Below, piece after piece: positions 1 through 7,311 of a stretch of 34,479 bases of DNA. Each line of letters starts with the position of its first letter. Position 1 is the stretch's first letter. Below the pieces are notes generated by a model. That model was not told the DNA's origin, ran no database searches, and worked only from the letters and a program-made list of their open reading frames with translations. Made by a program: the position numbers and the translations under genes. This stretch comes from Lachnospiraceae bacterium (lineage in GTDB: Bacteria; Bacillota; Clostridia; Lachnospirales; Lachnospiraceae), in assembly GCA_017513005.1 (NCBI GenBank), contig JAFWDM010000030.1, forward strand, positions 1 to 34,479, in the 5' to 3' direction.

Positions 1-93
1 GACCCCTTGAAGACGACGAGGTGGATAGGCGCGAGGTGGAAGTGCGGCAACGCATGGAGCTGACGCGTACTAATAGGTCGGATGCTTATCCTC
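1..93 (+). rRNA. 23S ribosomal RNA, 3' end (partial)
   Basis: The first ~93 bases match the conserved 3' end of bacterial 23S rRNA: a GACGAC block, a GGTGGATAGG block, a GAGGTGGAAGTG block, then GGAGCTGACG and TACTAATAGGTCG before the closing terminal stem. The gene starts before the window. The exact 3' end is uncertain by a few bases. No 5S gene follows before the tRNAs. Confidence 0.95.
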
Positions 94-308
94 AGTTCTG
101 GACTTGCGCGGAGAGATCCGCTCGCGGGATCGGTTTACACGAGGAGGTTTGGTGAAGGTGAAAGATTTCTTATTCAGTTTTGAAGGTATGAGACATATGT
201 GTTGCTGAAGTTGAGAGCAATTAGACAAGAAGCCTTTAATCGGCTTCTTAATCTATATAATCTGAAAATTCAGTATAGTCATATACTTTCATATAGATCC
301 AGTTATTT
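94..308. other. rRNA-tRNA spacer without 5S gene
   Basis: This spacer carries no recognisable 5S rRNA and no coding sequence. It holds an 8-bp hairpin at 227-249 (AAGAAGCC / GGCTTCTT) followed only by an AT-rich stretch. The hairpin could be a processing stem or weak terminator for the rRNA transcript. Confidence 0.5.
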
Positions 309-380
309 GCCTTGATAGCTCAATGGTAGAGCACGCGGCTGTTAACCGCGGTGTTGCAGGTTCGAGCCCTGCTCGAGGCG
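309..380 (+). tRNA. tRNA-Asn (GTT)
   Basis: A full cloverleaf can be drawn. The acceptor stem GCCTTGA pairs with TCGAGGC (one G-T pair), the anticodon loop is CTGTTAA with anticodon GTT, and the T arm is GCAGG-TTCGAGC-CCTGC. The discriminator base is G380. CCA is not encoded. First of three closely spaced tRNAs after the rRNA gene, probably co-transcribed with it. Confidence 0.96.
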
Positions 381-422
381 CGAAGGAAGTGCTTTTCCTG
401 CAGCGGACATCCGCACGTTTTC

Positions 423-494
423 GGCTCCGTGGTCAAGAGGTTAAGACATCGCCCTTTCACGGCGGTAACACGGGTTCGATTCCCGTCGGAGTCA
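423..494 (+). tRNA. tRNA-Glu (TTC)
   Basis: The acceptor stem GGCTCCG pairs with CGGAGTC. The anticodon loop reads CTTTCAC with anticodon TTC. The T arm is ACGGG-TTCGATT-CCCGT. The discriminator base is A494 and CCA is not encoded. It lies 42 bases after tRNA-Asn. Confidence 0.96.
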
Positions 495-507
495 TTCAAA
501 TGAATAT

Positions 508-578
508 GGTGCCATAGCCAAGTGGTAAGGCAAAGGTCTGCAACACCTTGATCACCAGTTCAAATCTGGTTGGCACCT
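508..578 (+). tRNA. tRNA-Cys (GCA)
   Basis: The acceptor stem GGTGCCA pairs with TGGCACC. The anticodon stem AAGGT/ACCTT encloses CTGCAAC, anticodon GCA. The T arm is CCAG-TTCAAAT-CTGG. It is the last tRNA of the cluster, and a terminator follows eight bases later. Confidence 0.96.
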
Positions 579-585
579 CTTAGAG

Positions 586-613
586 AGCCATGCGTATTCG
601 CATGGCTTTTTTT
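586..613 (+). terminator. Rho-independent terminator of the rRNA-tRNA operon
   Basis: A perfect 9-bp stem (AGCCATGCG / CGCATGGCT) with a TATT loop is followed directly by seven T residues. It ends the transcript that includes tRNA-Cys. Confidence 0.93.
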
Positions 614-622
614 ATACGCTTT

Positions 623-651
623 TTGCAGGAGTGGTTTGCTTCATGTATAAT
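623..651 (+). promoter_or_regulatory. Sigma-A promoter of the K+ channel gene
   Basis: TTGCAG (623-628) and TATAAT (646-651) are separated by 17 bases. The predicted transcript starts near 658, which lies downstream of the in-frame ATG at 654 and so supports the start codon at 726. Confidence 0.75.
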
Positions 652-725
652 TAATGAAATATGCTGCTTACAAATTCTCCTGTAACATAGAAAATGTTGC
701 AGAATTTCGCTCCGAGAGGAGACAT

Positions 726-1895
726 ATGAAACTCAACAGACAAAAGCTCTTCAGAATGGTCTCTGTCGGCGTGGTCGATGAGCCTGTAAACCAGGCCTAT
801 GATATTATCAGCACCACAATGCTGATCCTGAACCTGACGGCCAGTATTCTCATCACTTTTGACCCGGTAGAGAAAAAATACGGACCGATCCTGCTCCTGG
901 TGGAGTCTCTGACAGTTTTCTTTTTTGGTATTGACTATGTTCTGCGGCTGCTCACCGCTAATGAACTCTATCCGGAATCGGGTGAAAAGGAGTCCGTCCT
1001 GCGCTATATTTTTTCGGCAGCCGGCATTATCGATCTTCTCTCTTTTCTGCCCTATTATCTGCCGGTCTTTTTTCCTTCCGGGTTGGCGGTTTTTCGAATG
1101 TTCCGGGTGGTCAGGATTTTACGACTGTTCCGGATCAATGCCTATTATGATTCTCTAAACGTCATTACCGAGGTCATCGTCAGTAAGAGACAGCAGCTCC
1201 TTTCCTCTGTGTTTATTATCTTGACACTGATGCTGGCTTCCAGCCTGTGCATGTACAGTCTGGAACATGAAGCCCAGCCGGATGTTTTTACCAACGCCTT
1301 TTCGGGGATCTGGTGGGCAGCCTCCACACTGCTTACAGTCGGATACGGAGATATTTACCCTGTGACGACACTCGGGAGGATATTCAGCATCATCATCACT
1401 TTCCTGGGTGTCGGGATGGTGGCGATACCAACCGGTATTATTTCCGCCGGATTCGTCGAGCAGTACCAGCAGTATAAACGGGACGGTGATTACGGGATCG
1501 AGCAGGACATCCGCTTTATCCGTTTTCAGGTACAGCGGCATGACCGCTGGGTCGGCAGATCGCTGAAAAGTCTGGGTCTCCCGCAGATGTGCATCATCGC
1601 CGCTATCCAGCGCGGAGAAGAGTTTATCATACCGAATGGAGACGTCGTCATCGCACCCGGCGATGTTCTGACTCTCGGCGCAGAGCCTGCCGGACATGAG
1701 CTGCCGGTTCACATCAGTGAGATCACACTGCGGAAAAACCATCCATGGGCGGGGAGCCTCATCCGGGACCTGGATATTTCCCGCCAGAGCTACATTATTC
1801 TGGTGAAACGCTTGGGTGTTGCCATGGTGCCTTATGGAGGGCTTGGCCTGCAGGAGGGGGATCAGGTTTTTGTACTTTCCAAAGAGAAAAGGTGA
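726..1895 (+). CDS. Voltage-gated potassium channel with TrkA-C domains
   Basis: This 389-residue protein is a six-helix ion-transport channel of the Kv type, acting in the cytoplasmic membrane to pass K+. Hydrophobic segments occupy roughly residues 20-230. The S4 voltage sensor has the spaced arginines of RMFRVVRILRLFR, and the pore helix carries the selectivity filter TVGYGD at residues 204-209. The cytoplasmic C-terminus (about 260-389) shows two TrkA-C-like stretches, each ending in a PGD or EGD turn before a beta strand, which usually bind a regulatory ligand. A Rossmann-type RCK-N domain is not evident. The start at 726 was chosen because GAGAGGAG precedes it at good spacing; the upstream in-frame ATG at 654 has no ribosome site and lies before the predicted transcription start. 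Monocistronic, ending at a palindromic repeat shared with the convergent operon. Confidence 0.92.
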   Translation: MKLNRQKLFRMVSVGVVDEPVNQAYDIISTTMLILNLTASILITFDPVEKKYGPILLLVESLTVFFFGIDYVLRLLTANELYPESGEKESVLRYIFSAAGIIDLLSFLPYYLPVFFPSGLAVFRMFRVVRILRLFRINAYYDSLNVITEVIVSKRQQLLSSVFIILTLMLASSLCMYSLEHEAQPDVFTNAFSGIWWAASTLLTVGYGDIYPVTTLGRIFSIIITFLGVGMVAIPTGIISAGFVEQYQQYKRDGDYGIEQDIRFIRFQVQRHDRWVGRSLKSLGLPQMCIIAAIQRGEEFIIPNGDVVIAPGDVLTLGAEPAGHELPVHISEITLRKNHPWAGSLIRDLDISRQSYIILVKRLGVAMVPYGGLGLQEGDQVFVLSKEKR

Positions 1896-1899
1896 AGGG

Positions 1900-1966
1900 T
1901 GACAAAGGGGACGGTTCTTTTTGTCACCTTTCAAAGTGGTGACAAAAAGAACCGTCCCCTTTGTCA
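1900..1966. repeat. Nested palindromic repeat, two inverted 27-bp units
   Basis: A 27-bp unit at 1900-1926 is repeated as its exact reverse complement at 1940-1966, and the pairing extends to 29 bp around a 9-base loop. Each unit is itself an imperfect palindrome, beginning TGACAAA and ending TTTTGTCA. It lies between convergent genes and could terminate both transcripts. The same unit recurs at 5699-5725, so this is a dispersed element. Similar small palindromic elements are often mobilised in trans by IS200-like (RAYT) transposases; none is present here, so that link is an inference. Confidence 0.9.
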
Positions 1967-1972
1967 TTCGTT

Positions 1973-4111
1973 TCAATATTCGTATGGAGAGAACAGGCCG
2001 CGGAGGCTCCAGAAATCGTAGGAATCCAGAAGGACCTGGTCTTCTTTGGAGAGGGCTGCGCCCTGGTCGCGCTGCCTGGAGAGGGCGGCCAACCGGGTCC
2101 GGTCGACGGATTCCAGCCAGAGGCCGTTTTCCTGCAGGTAAGCGATCGTGTTATCAAAGGTGGCATAGACCGGGCAGACCATCGACATGCCATCCAGGCT
2201 TGCGGCGGGGTCAAGCTCCGCGGGCAGTCTCTGAGAGTCTTTTGCAGATGTTGCCGAAGAGCCGTCTGCAGGCCGTCCCTGAGAGTCCTCTGGAGATGTT
2301 GCCGAAGAGTCTTCTGCGGGCGGTGCGGCAGTGACGTCCGGATCGTCCGGATACGAGCCGGTTGTGAAGGAATTGTTCACTGCATGGTAGGCGTCATAAT
2401 TGAGAGTCACTCTGCCCACAGGATAGTTCGCACGCGCGAAGGAGTAGTCGAACTGCTCGAGGTCGCGGAGATAGGCGCTGCGGAAGGCCTCGTATTTTCC
2501 GGGATCCATCGGAAGGGTGGAGTAGCTGAGACCATTGGTGTAGTCCATGATGAAGTCATCTGCCAGGAGCCGCAGTACATCGTCGTGGCAGATGTTAAAG
2601 GTGCCCTCGCGGAATTCCGGTGTCCCGACGACGGCATCCAGAAGCATGGGATGAACAGAGGCGGGAAGCTGGAAACTGCGATAGATCGTCCTGCCGTTCT
2701 TCATACGGTAGAGAACGGTCAGGTTGCAGCTCTCCTGCTCATAGGGCCTGATCTCCGTGGACGTCGGTACAGGGGATTCCGTGGGCAGTTTCATTTCGAT
2801 CGCGCTGTTTAAGCCGCCCAGGGCGTTTTTTCTGCGGGTATATTCCTGTCCGTACCCGGCAAGGGTGATCACATCCTCCACGTTCTGCAGGTGCATGTAT
2901 TTTTCCCCGAACCCGACGGCATCTACGCTGCGGCCTTCTTCATCATAGAGCGAATCATAGGTATCGGTGCAGATGAGGGCGGCGTCCGAGACCTGGTTGG
3001 GATCCGGAAGGAAACGGTCGTAGCCGAAGGCGTCGAAGAGAAATAATCCGTAGATCAGTAGGGTGAGTGCGACTGCTGCGGCGATCTCCAGGGGATGCCG
3101 GAAGAGCGATCGGAAATCGTAGTCATAGATGATCTGCATGATACAGGCTGCGATGACCGTAAAGAGCACCATCCACAGGGCTGCGAGGGGCGCGTTCCTC
3201 TGGAGGGAGGAAAAAAAGAGGCCGACGATGAGTCCGGTGAGGACGGACAAGGCGATGCGGACGATCGCGCGGACCGGTCTGAAGACGACGGCGGTCCCGG
3301 CGCATTCGTTTCTGCGCAGACGGTAACAGATCCAGGCAAGGAGGAAATACAGGACCGCCAGGGCCAGCAGCCGCAGGGGACCCTCCGCCCCCTGTCCGTA
3401 TCTGTAATGGTAAAAGGGGTCAAAAAGATTGACGAGGAGCAGATCCGGGGCTTGCCCGGACCAGGTGGCGAAAAAAGCACTGCAGTATCCCCGCAGGACG
3501 GCTTTGACCAGGGGCTCGAAGATCATGAGGATCACGAAGGCAGGCCAGGCCAGAATGACATTGCCTGTCAGCATCGTGCTCAGTACGCCCAGGCTGTAGA
3601 TGGCCAGGAAGAAGGCGAGGCTCCGGAGTACCTGCCACAGGATCTCCAGCAAAAGAGTACGGGTCAGGGCTCCTGCGCCTACGGCGATCAGGAGGCCGAT
3701 CTCCAGTGTGATCGCATAGGAGAAGACGAAATACAGAAAACTGCTGATGCAGATGTCAAAAAACCGCTGTCTGCGCCGGACGGGCTGGCTTTCATAGAAA
3801 TCCACCTCCTGCCGGTTGTCCATCCAGGCGAAACCTTCGACGGCGAAGACGGCCGCGAGGGGAAGCACCAGGAGCATGGCGGAAAGGCTGTCCCGTCCGA
3901 GCATGTCCCGCAGATTCAGGGTGATCTCCGAAGCGGCTTTTGCGGCGGGCAGATGCTGCATGGCCGCATTCTGCATTGACACAAGGACGAGGGTGGCGAT
4001 CCCCACGACATGGTAGAGCAGAAAGCAGAGGAAGGTCAGTGCCGCCGGCCACAACCTGCGGCGGAAGAGCACCCGCTGCCGCTCAAAGAAGGATGAGTTT
4101 TTTAATGTCAT
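1973..4111 (-). CDS. ABC transporter permease, YtrC/DUF6449-like
   Basis: This 712-residue membrane protein is the permease partner of the ATPase encoded just upstream. The N-terminal ~360 residues contain about eight hydrophobic segments. The remaining ~330 residues are mostly polar and carry an acidic, Ser/Pro-rich linker (about residues 595-640) before the C-terminus. This layout resembles the large permeases with a C-terminal extracytoplasmic domain found in GntR(YtrA)-controlled ABC operons of Clostridia. The start codon at 4111 is preceded by GGAGG and overlaps the 3' end of the ATPase gene by 29 bases, which suggests translational coupling. The linker is encoded by a 48-bp tandem duplication (2231-2326). 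The substrate cannot be told from sequence; cell-wall antibiotic stress is the usual role of such operons. Confidence 0.85.
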   Translation of the reverse strand: MTLKNSSFFERQRVLFRRRLWPAALTFLCFLLYHVVGIATLVLVSMQNAAMQHLPAAKAASEITLNLRDMLGRDSLSAMLLVLPLAAVFAVEGFAWMDNRQEVDFYESQPVRRRQRFFDICISSFLYFVFSYAITLEIGLLIAVGAGALTRTLLLEILWQVLRSLAFFLAIYSLGVLSTMLTGNVILAWPAFVILMIFEPLVKAVLRGYCSAFFATWSGQAPDLLLVNLFDPFYHYRYGQGAEGPLRLLALAVLYFLLAWICYRLRRNECAGTAVVFRPVRAIVRIALSVLTGLIVGLFFSSLQRNAPLAALWMVLFTVIAACIMQIIYDYDFRSLFRHPLEIAAAVALTLLIYGLFLFDAFGYDRFLPDPNQVSDAALICTDTYDSLYDEEGRSVDAVGFGEKYMHLQNVEDVITLAGYGQEYTRRKNALGGLNSAIEMKLPTESPVPTSTEIRPYEQESCNLTVLYRMKNGRTIYRSFQLPASVHPMLLDAVVGTPEFREGTFNICHDDVLRLLADDFIMDYTNGLSYSTLPMDPGKYEAFRSAYLRDLEQFDYSFARANYPVGRVTLNYDAYHAVNNSFTTGSYPDDPDVTAAPPAEDSSATSPEDSQGRPADGSSATSAKDSQRLPAELDPAASLDGMSMVCPVYATFDNTIAYLQENGLWLESVDRTRLAALSRQRDQGAALSKEDQVLLDSYDFWSLRGLFSPYEY
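2231..2326 (-). repeat. 48-bp tandem duplication inside the permease gene
   Basis: Two imperfect in-frame copies (2231-2278 and 2279-2326) share the core GATGTTGCCGAAGAG and a CTGAGAGTC start. They encode two 16-residue Asp/Ser/Ala-rich units of the permease linker, so copy-number change would alter only linker length. Confidence 0.8.
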
Positions 4112-4997
4112 AACCGACTACCTCCGTTTCACTGATGAAGATCTCCTCCAGCGTGAGGGGGAGGATCTCGAAAAAGACCATATCCATTTTTTCAAAAAAG
4201 GAGAGCACTTCCTCCCGGGAGGCACGCACTGTCAGCGTGTGCAGGCGTCCGCGCTTTTCATGCCGCAGGACGGCAAGCCCGGCGGAAGTGAAAACGCCGG
4301 CGTCTTCCCGGGTCCCGTCCGCAAACACGCACTGGACCTTCTGCAGTCCTTCCTTCAGGCCGGCCAGATCTTTAGACAGGAGCAGGCCCCCGCTGTGCAA
4401 AAGCCCGATGTGGTCACAGATGTCCTCCAGCTCCCGCAGGTTGTGGGATGAGACCAGGGGAGTCAGGCCCCTCTCCGACATATCGTTTGCAAACAGGCTC
4501 TTGACCGCCTGGCGCATGACCGGATCGAGGCCGTCGAAGGTCTCGTCACACAGCAGATACCGGGCGTTGGAGCAGAGCCCGCACAGCACGGCGAGCTGCT
4601 TCTTCATCCCGCGCGAGTAGTTCCGGATCTTGCGGTGCGGATCCAGGCGGAAGTCCGCCAGCAGATCTTCAAAGCGTATCTGATCGAATGCCGGATAGAC
4701 ACTGCTGTAGTATACGCCCATATCCAGCGCGTTCCCGTTCCGGAAAAAGAAGGGATCGTCCGGGATAAAAAAGATCTGCTCCTTTACCTCCGGCCTGTCA
4801 TAGACCGGCTCCCTCAGAACCTCGATCCTGCCGCTGTCCTGCCGCAGGATCCCGCTGATCATCCGCAGCAGCGTGCTCTTTCCGGCCCCGTTCGTTCCGA
4901 CCAGCCCGAACACCTGCCCGTCCGCGACCTCCAGGGACACGTCGTTGACGGCTGCGATATCACCGAAAGATTTTTTTACATGTGACAGTTGAATCAT
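4083..4997 (-). CDS. ABC transporter ATP-binding protein
   Basis: A 304-residue cytoplasmic ATPase that powers the adjacent permease. Walker A is GTNGAGKST at residues 34-42. The signature motif is the degenerate YSRGMKKQ, Walker B is YLLCDETFDGLD (DET instead of the common DEP), and the switch histidine is in VSSHNLRE. This signature variant is typical of ABC-2 type exporters. The C-terminal ~90 residues form an accessory domain that ends in an LTLEEIFI motif. The start at 4997 was chosen over the in-frame upstream ATG at 5078 because an AAAGGAAAG ribosome site lies at the right distance and homology begins at MIQL. It is the middle gene of a three-gene operon with the GntR gene 123 bases upstream. 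Confidence 0.94.
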   Translation of the reverse strand: MIQLSHVKKSFGDIAAVNDVSLEVADGQVFGLVGTNGAGKSTLLRMISGILRQDSGRIEVLREPVYDRPEVKEQIFFIPDDPFFFRNGNALDMGVYYSSVYPAFDQIRFEDLLADFRLDPHRKIRNYSRGMKKQLAVLCGLCSNARYLLCDETFDGLDPVMRQAVKSLFANDMSERGLTPLVSSHNLRELEDICDHIGLLHSGGLLLSKDLAGLKEGLQKVQCVFADGTREDAGVFTSAGLAVLRHEKRGRLHTLTVRASREEVLSFFEKMDMVFFEILPLTLEEIFISETEVVGYDIKKLILL

Positions 4998-5120
4998 GTG
5001 TTGATCTTTCCTTTCTTTAGCTGAAAAGCCCGTTGTGAGGGGACTTATTTCCTTCCTCCAGGCGCTTATGACCGCCACTGCTGAGGAGGCCGTTTTGAGA
5101 GCGGTTCACTCCGGAAAAAC

Positions 5121-5486
5121 TCAGTCTGTCTCCTCGAGCCAGCCGCTCTCCTTCAGAAGCGCAGCCGGATCGATGCCCACTTCCCGGGCCTCCTGCAGGA
5201 GTGAAGACAGCTGCTGTGCCAGTTCCGCGCGTTTTTGCGCATGAATATCCGTGTCTCCCCGCACAAAGCTTCCGCGTCCCCGCACCGAGTAGAGAAAGCC
5301 CTGCCGCTCCAGTTCCGCATACGCTCGCTGGATCGTGTTTGGATTTGTGGACAGCTCCATTGCAAGCTTGCGCACGGACGGCATCTGCTCATCCGGCGCC
5401 AGCACGCCCTTTAAGATCAGGAGCTTGTATTTCTCTGTGATCTGTTCATAGATGGGCCGGCTGTCCTGGTAACTGATCAGATTCAA
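5121..5486 (-). CDS. GntR-family transcriptional regulator (YtrA type)
   Basis: A 121-residue DNA-binding protein. The N-terminal winged helix includes the GntR signatures PIYEQITEK, MPSVRKLAMEL and NTIQRAYAELERQGF, followed by VRGRGSFV. The remaining ~45 residues are a short helical tail, too short for an effector-binding domain, which defines the YtrA subfamily. Such proteins repress their own operon, usually with ABC transporter genes downstream, as here. A promoter with an overlapping palindrome lies ~115 bases upstream and is the likely operator. Confidence 0.94.
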   Translation of the reverse strand: MNLISYQDSRPIYEQITEKYKLLILKGVLAPDEQMPSVRKLAMELSTNPNTIQRAYAELERQGFLYSVRGRGSFVRGDTDIHAQKRAELAQQLSSLLQEAREVGIDPAALLKESGWLEETD

Positions 5487-5590
5487 TGTTTTCCCCTTTC
5501 AACACGCAAAGCCTTGCGTGAACGTCACACCCTGAGCACGAGACACATCCCAGGCCCGGTATTAGGCAGATGGTATGCGTATGTGTATTA

Positions 5591-5631
5591 ACTGTATTAA
5601 GAATACTAATACAGTTGTGCCTTTGTGTCAA
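5591..5631 (-). promoter_or_regulatory. Promoter and likely GntR operator
   Basis: On the reverse strand, TTGACA (5631-5626) and TAGTAT (5608-5603) are 17 bases apart, an excellent sigma-A promoter. A perfect inverted repeat with 9-bp arms (ACTGTATTA at 5591-5599, TAATACAGT at 5607-5615) spans the -10 box. A repressor bound there would block transcription, so this is the probable binding site of the GntR protein encoded next. Confidence 0.8.
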
Positions 5632-5693
5632 CCCTTTTTTACTCTGCACGTTACCCTTGCCAAAGAGAAAAAAACCGACCGTATCTGCAGACC

Positions 5694-5751
5694 GGGGGTG
5701 ACAAAGGGGACGGTTCTTTTTGTCACCCCCGTCCTCCCCCTTTGTCACCCC
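5694..5751. repeat. Second copy of the palindromic repeat, truncated
   Basis: Bases 5699-5725 are identical to the 27-bp unit at 1900-1926. Here GGGGG and CCCCC flank it, making a perfect 12-bp stem (5694-5705 with 5719-5730). After it, 5736-5751 (CCCCCTTTGTCACCCC) is only the end of an inverted partner, so this copy looks like a deletion derivative of the two-unit form. Confidence 0.85.
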
Positions 5752-5784
5752 AGATTTTCGGCTTTTATGGAAGGGCCGCGGTGT

Positions 5785-5813
5785 TTGACGACCTGTCAGG
5801 GTTTTGCTACAAT
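5785..5813 (+). promoter_or_regulatory. Promoter of the DUF4869 gene
   Basis: TTGACG (5785-5790) and TACAAT (5808-5813) are separated by 17 bases, with TGC directly before the -10 box (extended -10). The predicted start near 5820 lies 34 bases before the chosen ATG. Confidence 0.8.
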
Positions 5814-5853
5814 CAAACCGATGCAGAGTCATATGCAGGCAGGAGACGGACAG

Positions 5854-6294
5854 ATGCTTCACATCCACTTTGGCAGTATGGAGGGGGAAATATACAATGC
5901 CCCTCTCTATTTCATCCATCAATATGAGGACGAGTGGATCACAGATCCCTTGTCCCGGGAGATGATCCTTGATGTAGACAAGTCCACAGTGATCGGGCCG
6001 CGCCTGATCGACAGTCCTGTCCTCGGGGCGATTTCTCCGCGGGAACTCTCCGGAGGCGTCAAGGCCCTGATCCTGATGGCGCATGATGAGAGCGGGAAGG
6101 TATTTAACGCTTCCGCCTGCGGAGACAACTGCGCAAAATGGATCCTGAAGATCGCGGAAAAAAAAGAACTGACGATCACCCTGCATAATATTATGAAATT
6201 CGATATGGAGCCTTTTTCGATTCATATCCTCAATACGGGAGAGATGGTGCATACTTTCAGCGAGTATGTGGATGCGGCCGTGATGCTCGCGTGA
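5854..6294 (+). CDS. DUF4869 family protein
   Basis: A 146-residue soluble protein of unknown function. It matches the DUF4869 pattern from its first residues: MLHIHFG, an IYN..LYF stretch, DEWITDP, VIDSPVLG, a GGVKALILM strand, NASACGDNCAKWIL and ILNTGE. The conserved CGDNCAKW motif is the most striking element and might be a catalytic or binding site, but no activity is known to me. The start at 5854 is supported by an AGGAG site 13 bases upstream and by the promoter at 5785-5813; an in-frame reading from 5575 would cross the promoter and the repeat. The family is common in gut Clostridia. No operon partner is evident: nadE follows after 108 bases. Confidence 0.85.
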   Translation: MLHIHFGSMEGEIYNAPLYFIHQYEDEWITDPLSREMILDVDKSTVIGPRLIDSPVLGAISPRELSGGVKALILMAHDESGKVFNASACGDNCAKWILKIAEKKELTITLHNIMKFDMEPFSIHILNTGEMVHTFSEYVDAAVMLA

Positions 6295-6402
6295 AGTTGT
6301 CTTTTTCATTCTCGCTGAGAAAAAATGCGCGCACAGGAAAAGGACGAAAGCGGGATTGAACAGCAGGCCGAATATCATTAGTGTGTAACGGAGGAAAAGA
6401 AC

Positions 6403-7182
6403 ATGCTGAAAAACCCTGAAAAGACAAAAGACCGGATCGTGCAGTGGATCCGCGACTATTTCGCCCAGAACGGGCCGTCCTGCAGCGCGGTGATCGGGAT
6501 CTCCGGTGGGAAGGACTCGAGTGTGGCGGCGGCGCTGTGCGCGGAGGCTCTGGGGAAGGACCGCGTGGTCGGCGTTCTGATGCCCCGCGGGGTGCAGCCG
6601 GATATCTCCGACAGCCAGCTGCTGGTGGACACCCTGCAGATCCCCTATGTGGAGATCAACATCGGTGCGGCGGTGGACGCGCTGGAGAAAACACTCGAGG
6701 AGAATGAGAAGCTGCAGCAGATCTGCGGCCGGACGGAGATGGCGAGCGAGGCGAAGATCAATATGCCGCCCCGGATCCGGATGGCGACGCTCTATGCGGT
6801 GGCGCAGAACCTGCCGAACGGCGGCCGGGTGGTCAATACTTGCAATGCCTCGGAGGACTATGTCGGCTATTCCACGAAGTATGGCGATGCGGCCGGCGAT
6901 TTCAGCCCGCTCTCGGAGCTTCTGGTGCACGAGGTCCTGCAGGTCGGCGACGTTCTGGGACTGCCGGAGCAGCTGGTCAGAAAGACGCCCTCGGACGGCC
7001 TGAGCGGGATGAGCGACGAGGACAAGCTGGGATTTACCTACAGCATGCTGGACCACTATGTCCTCACAGGTGAGTGCGGGGACGCGGAGAAGAAGGCCCG
7101 CATCGACCGCCTGCACGTCCTGAACCTCCACAAGCTGCGTCTCATGCCGAAATTTGAACTCGGGGAAGAGGACCGGAACTGA
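6403..7182 (+). CDS. nadE: NAD+ synthetase, ammonia-dependent type
   Basis: A 259-residue cytoplasmic enzyme that amidates deamido-NAD+ to NAD+ using ATP, the last step of NAD biosynthesis. The ATP-pyrophosphatase loop ISGGKDSS is at residues 33-40. Other family signatures are PRIRMATLYAVAQ, NTCNASEDYVGYSTKYGD, which positions substrate and magnesium, and RKTPSDGLSGMSDEDKLGF. Length fits the single-domain form, and no glutaminase domain is fused. The ATG is preceded by GGAGGAAAAG at good spacing. It stands alone, followed by a bidirectional terminator facing the convergent diguanylate cyclase gene. Confidence 0.95.
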   Translation: MLKNPEKTKDRIVQWIRDYFAQNGPSCSAVIGISGGKDSSVAAALCAEALGKDRVVGVLMPRGVQPDISDSQLLVDTLQIPYVEINIGAAVDALEKTLEENEKLQQICGRTEMASEAKINMPPRIRMATLYAVAQNLPNGGRVVNTCNASEDYVGYSTKYGDAAGDFSPLSELLVHEVLQVGDVLGLPEQLVRKTPSDGLSGMSDEDKLGFTYSMLDHYVLTGECGDAEKKARIDRLHVLNLHKLRLMPKFELGEEDRN

Positions 7183-7211
7183 GATCCCTGCATACAAAAA
7201 ATCCGGCACAC

Positions 7212-7253
7212 AAAAAGCCGCATCCGGATCATGGTTTCCGGGTGCGGCTTTTT
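7212..7253. terminator. Bidirectional terminator between nadE and GGDEF gene
   Basis: A long stem (AAAAAGCCGCATCCGG with CCGGGTGCGGCTTTTT, one G-T/A-C irregularity) encloses a short loop. A-rich and T-rich ends on both sides let it work for both convergent transcripts. Confidence 0.9.
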
Positions 7254-7311
7254 ATGGCACAGCCCACGAAATGTGTTTTGCAGCTTTGCGGCGGACGCAT
7301 GCATACCGGAA

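Larger units (their letters stand above)
5487..5853. other. Regulatory spacer between GntR operon and DUF4869 gene
   Basis: No convincing protein-coding gene lies in these 367 bases. The stretch holds the reverse-strand GntR promoter and operator (5591-5631), a second copy of the palindromic repeat (5694-5751) and the forward promoter of the DUF4869 gene (5785-5813), in that order. Confidence 0.8.

Noticed and set aside
1890..1970. Insertion sequence at the palindromic repeat
   Set aside because: No transposase and no target-site duplication can be seen; only the small palindromic element is supported.
5446..7209. Reverse-strand frame of 587 codons across nadE and DUF4869
   Set aside because: It is antisense to two recognised genes, crosses two promoters and a palindromic repeat, and has no homology.
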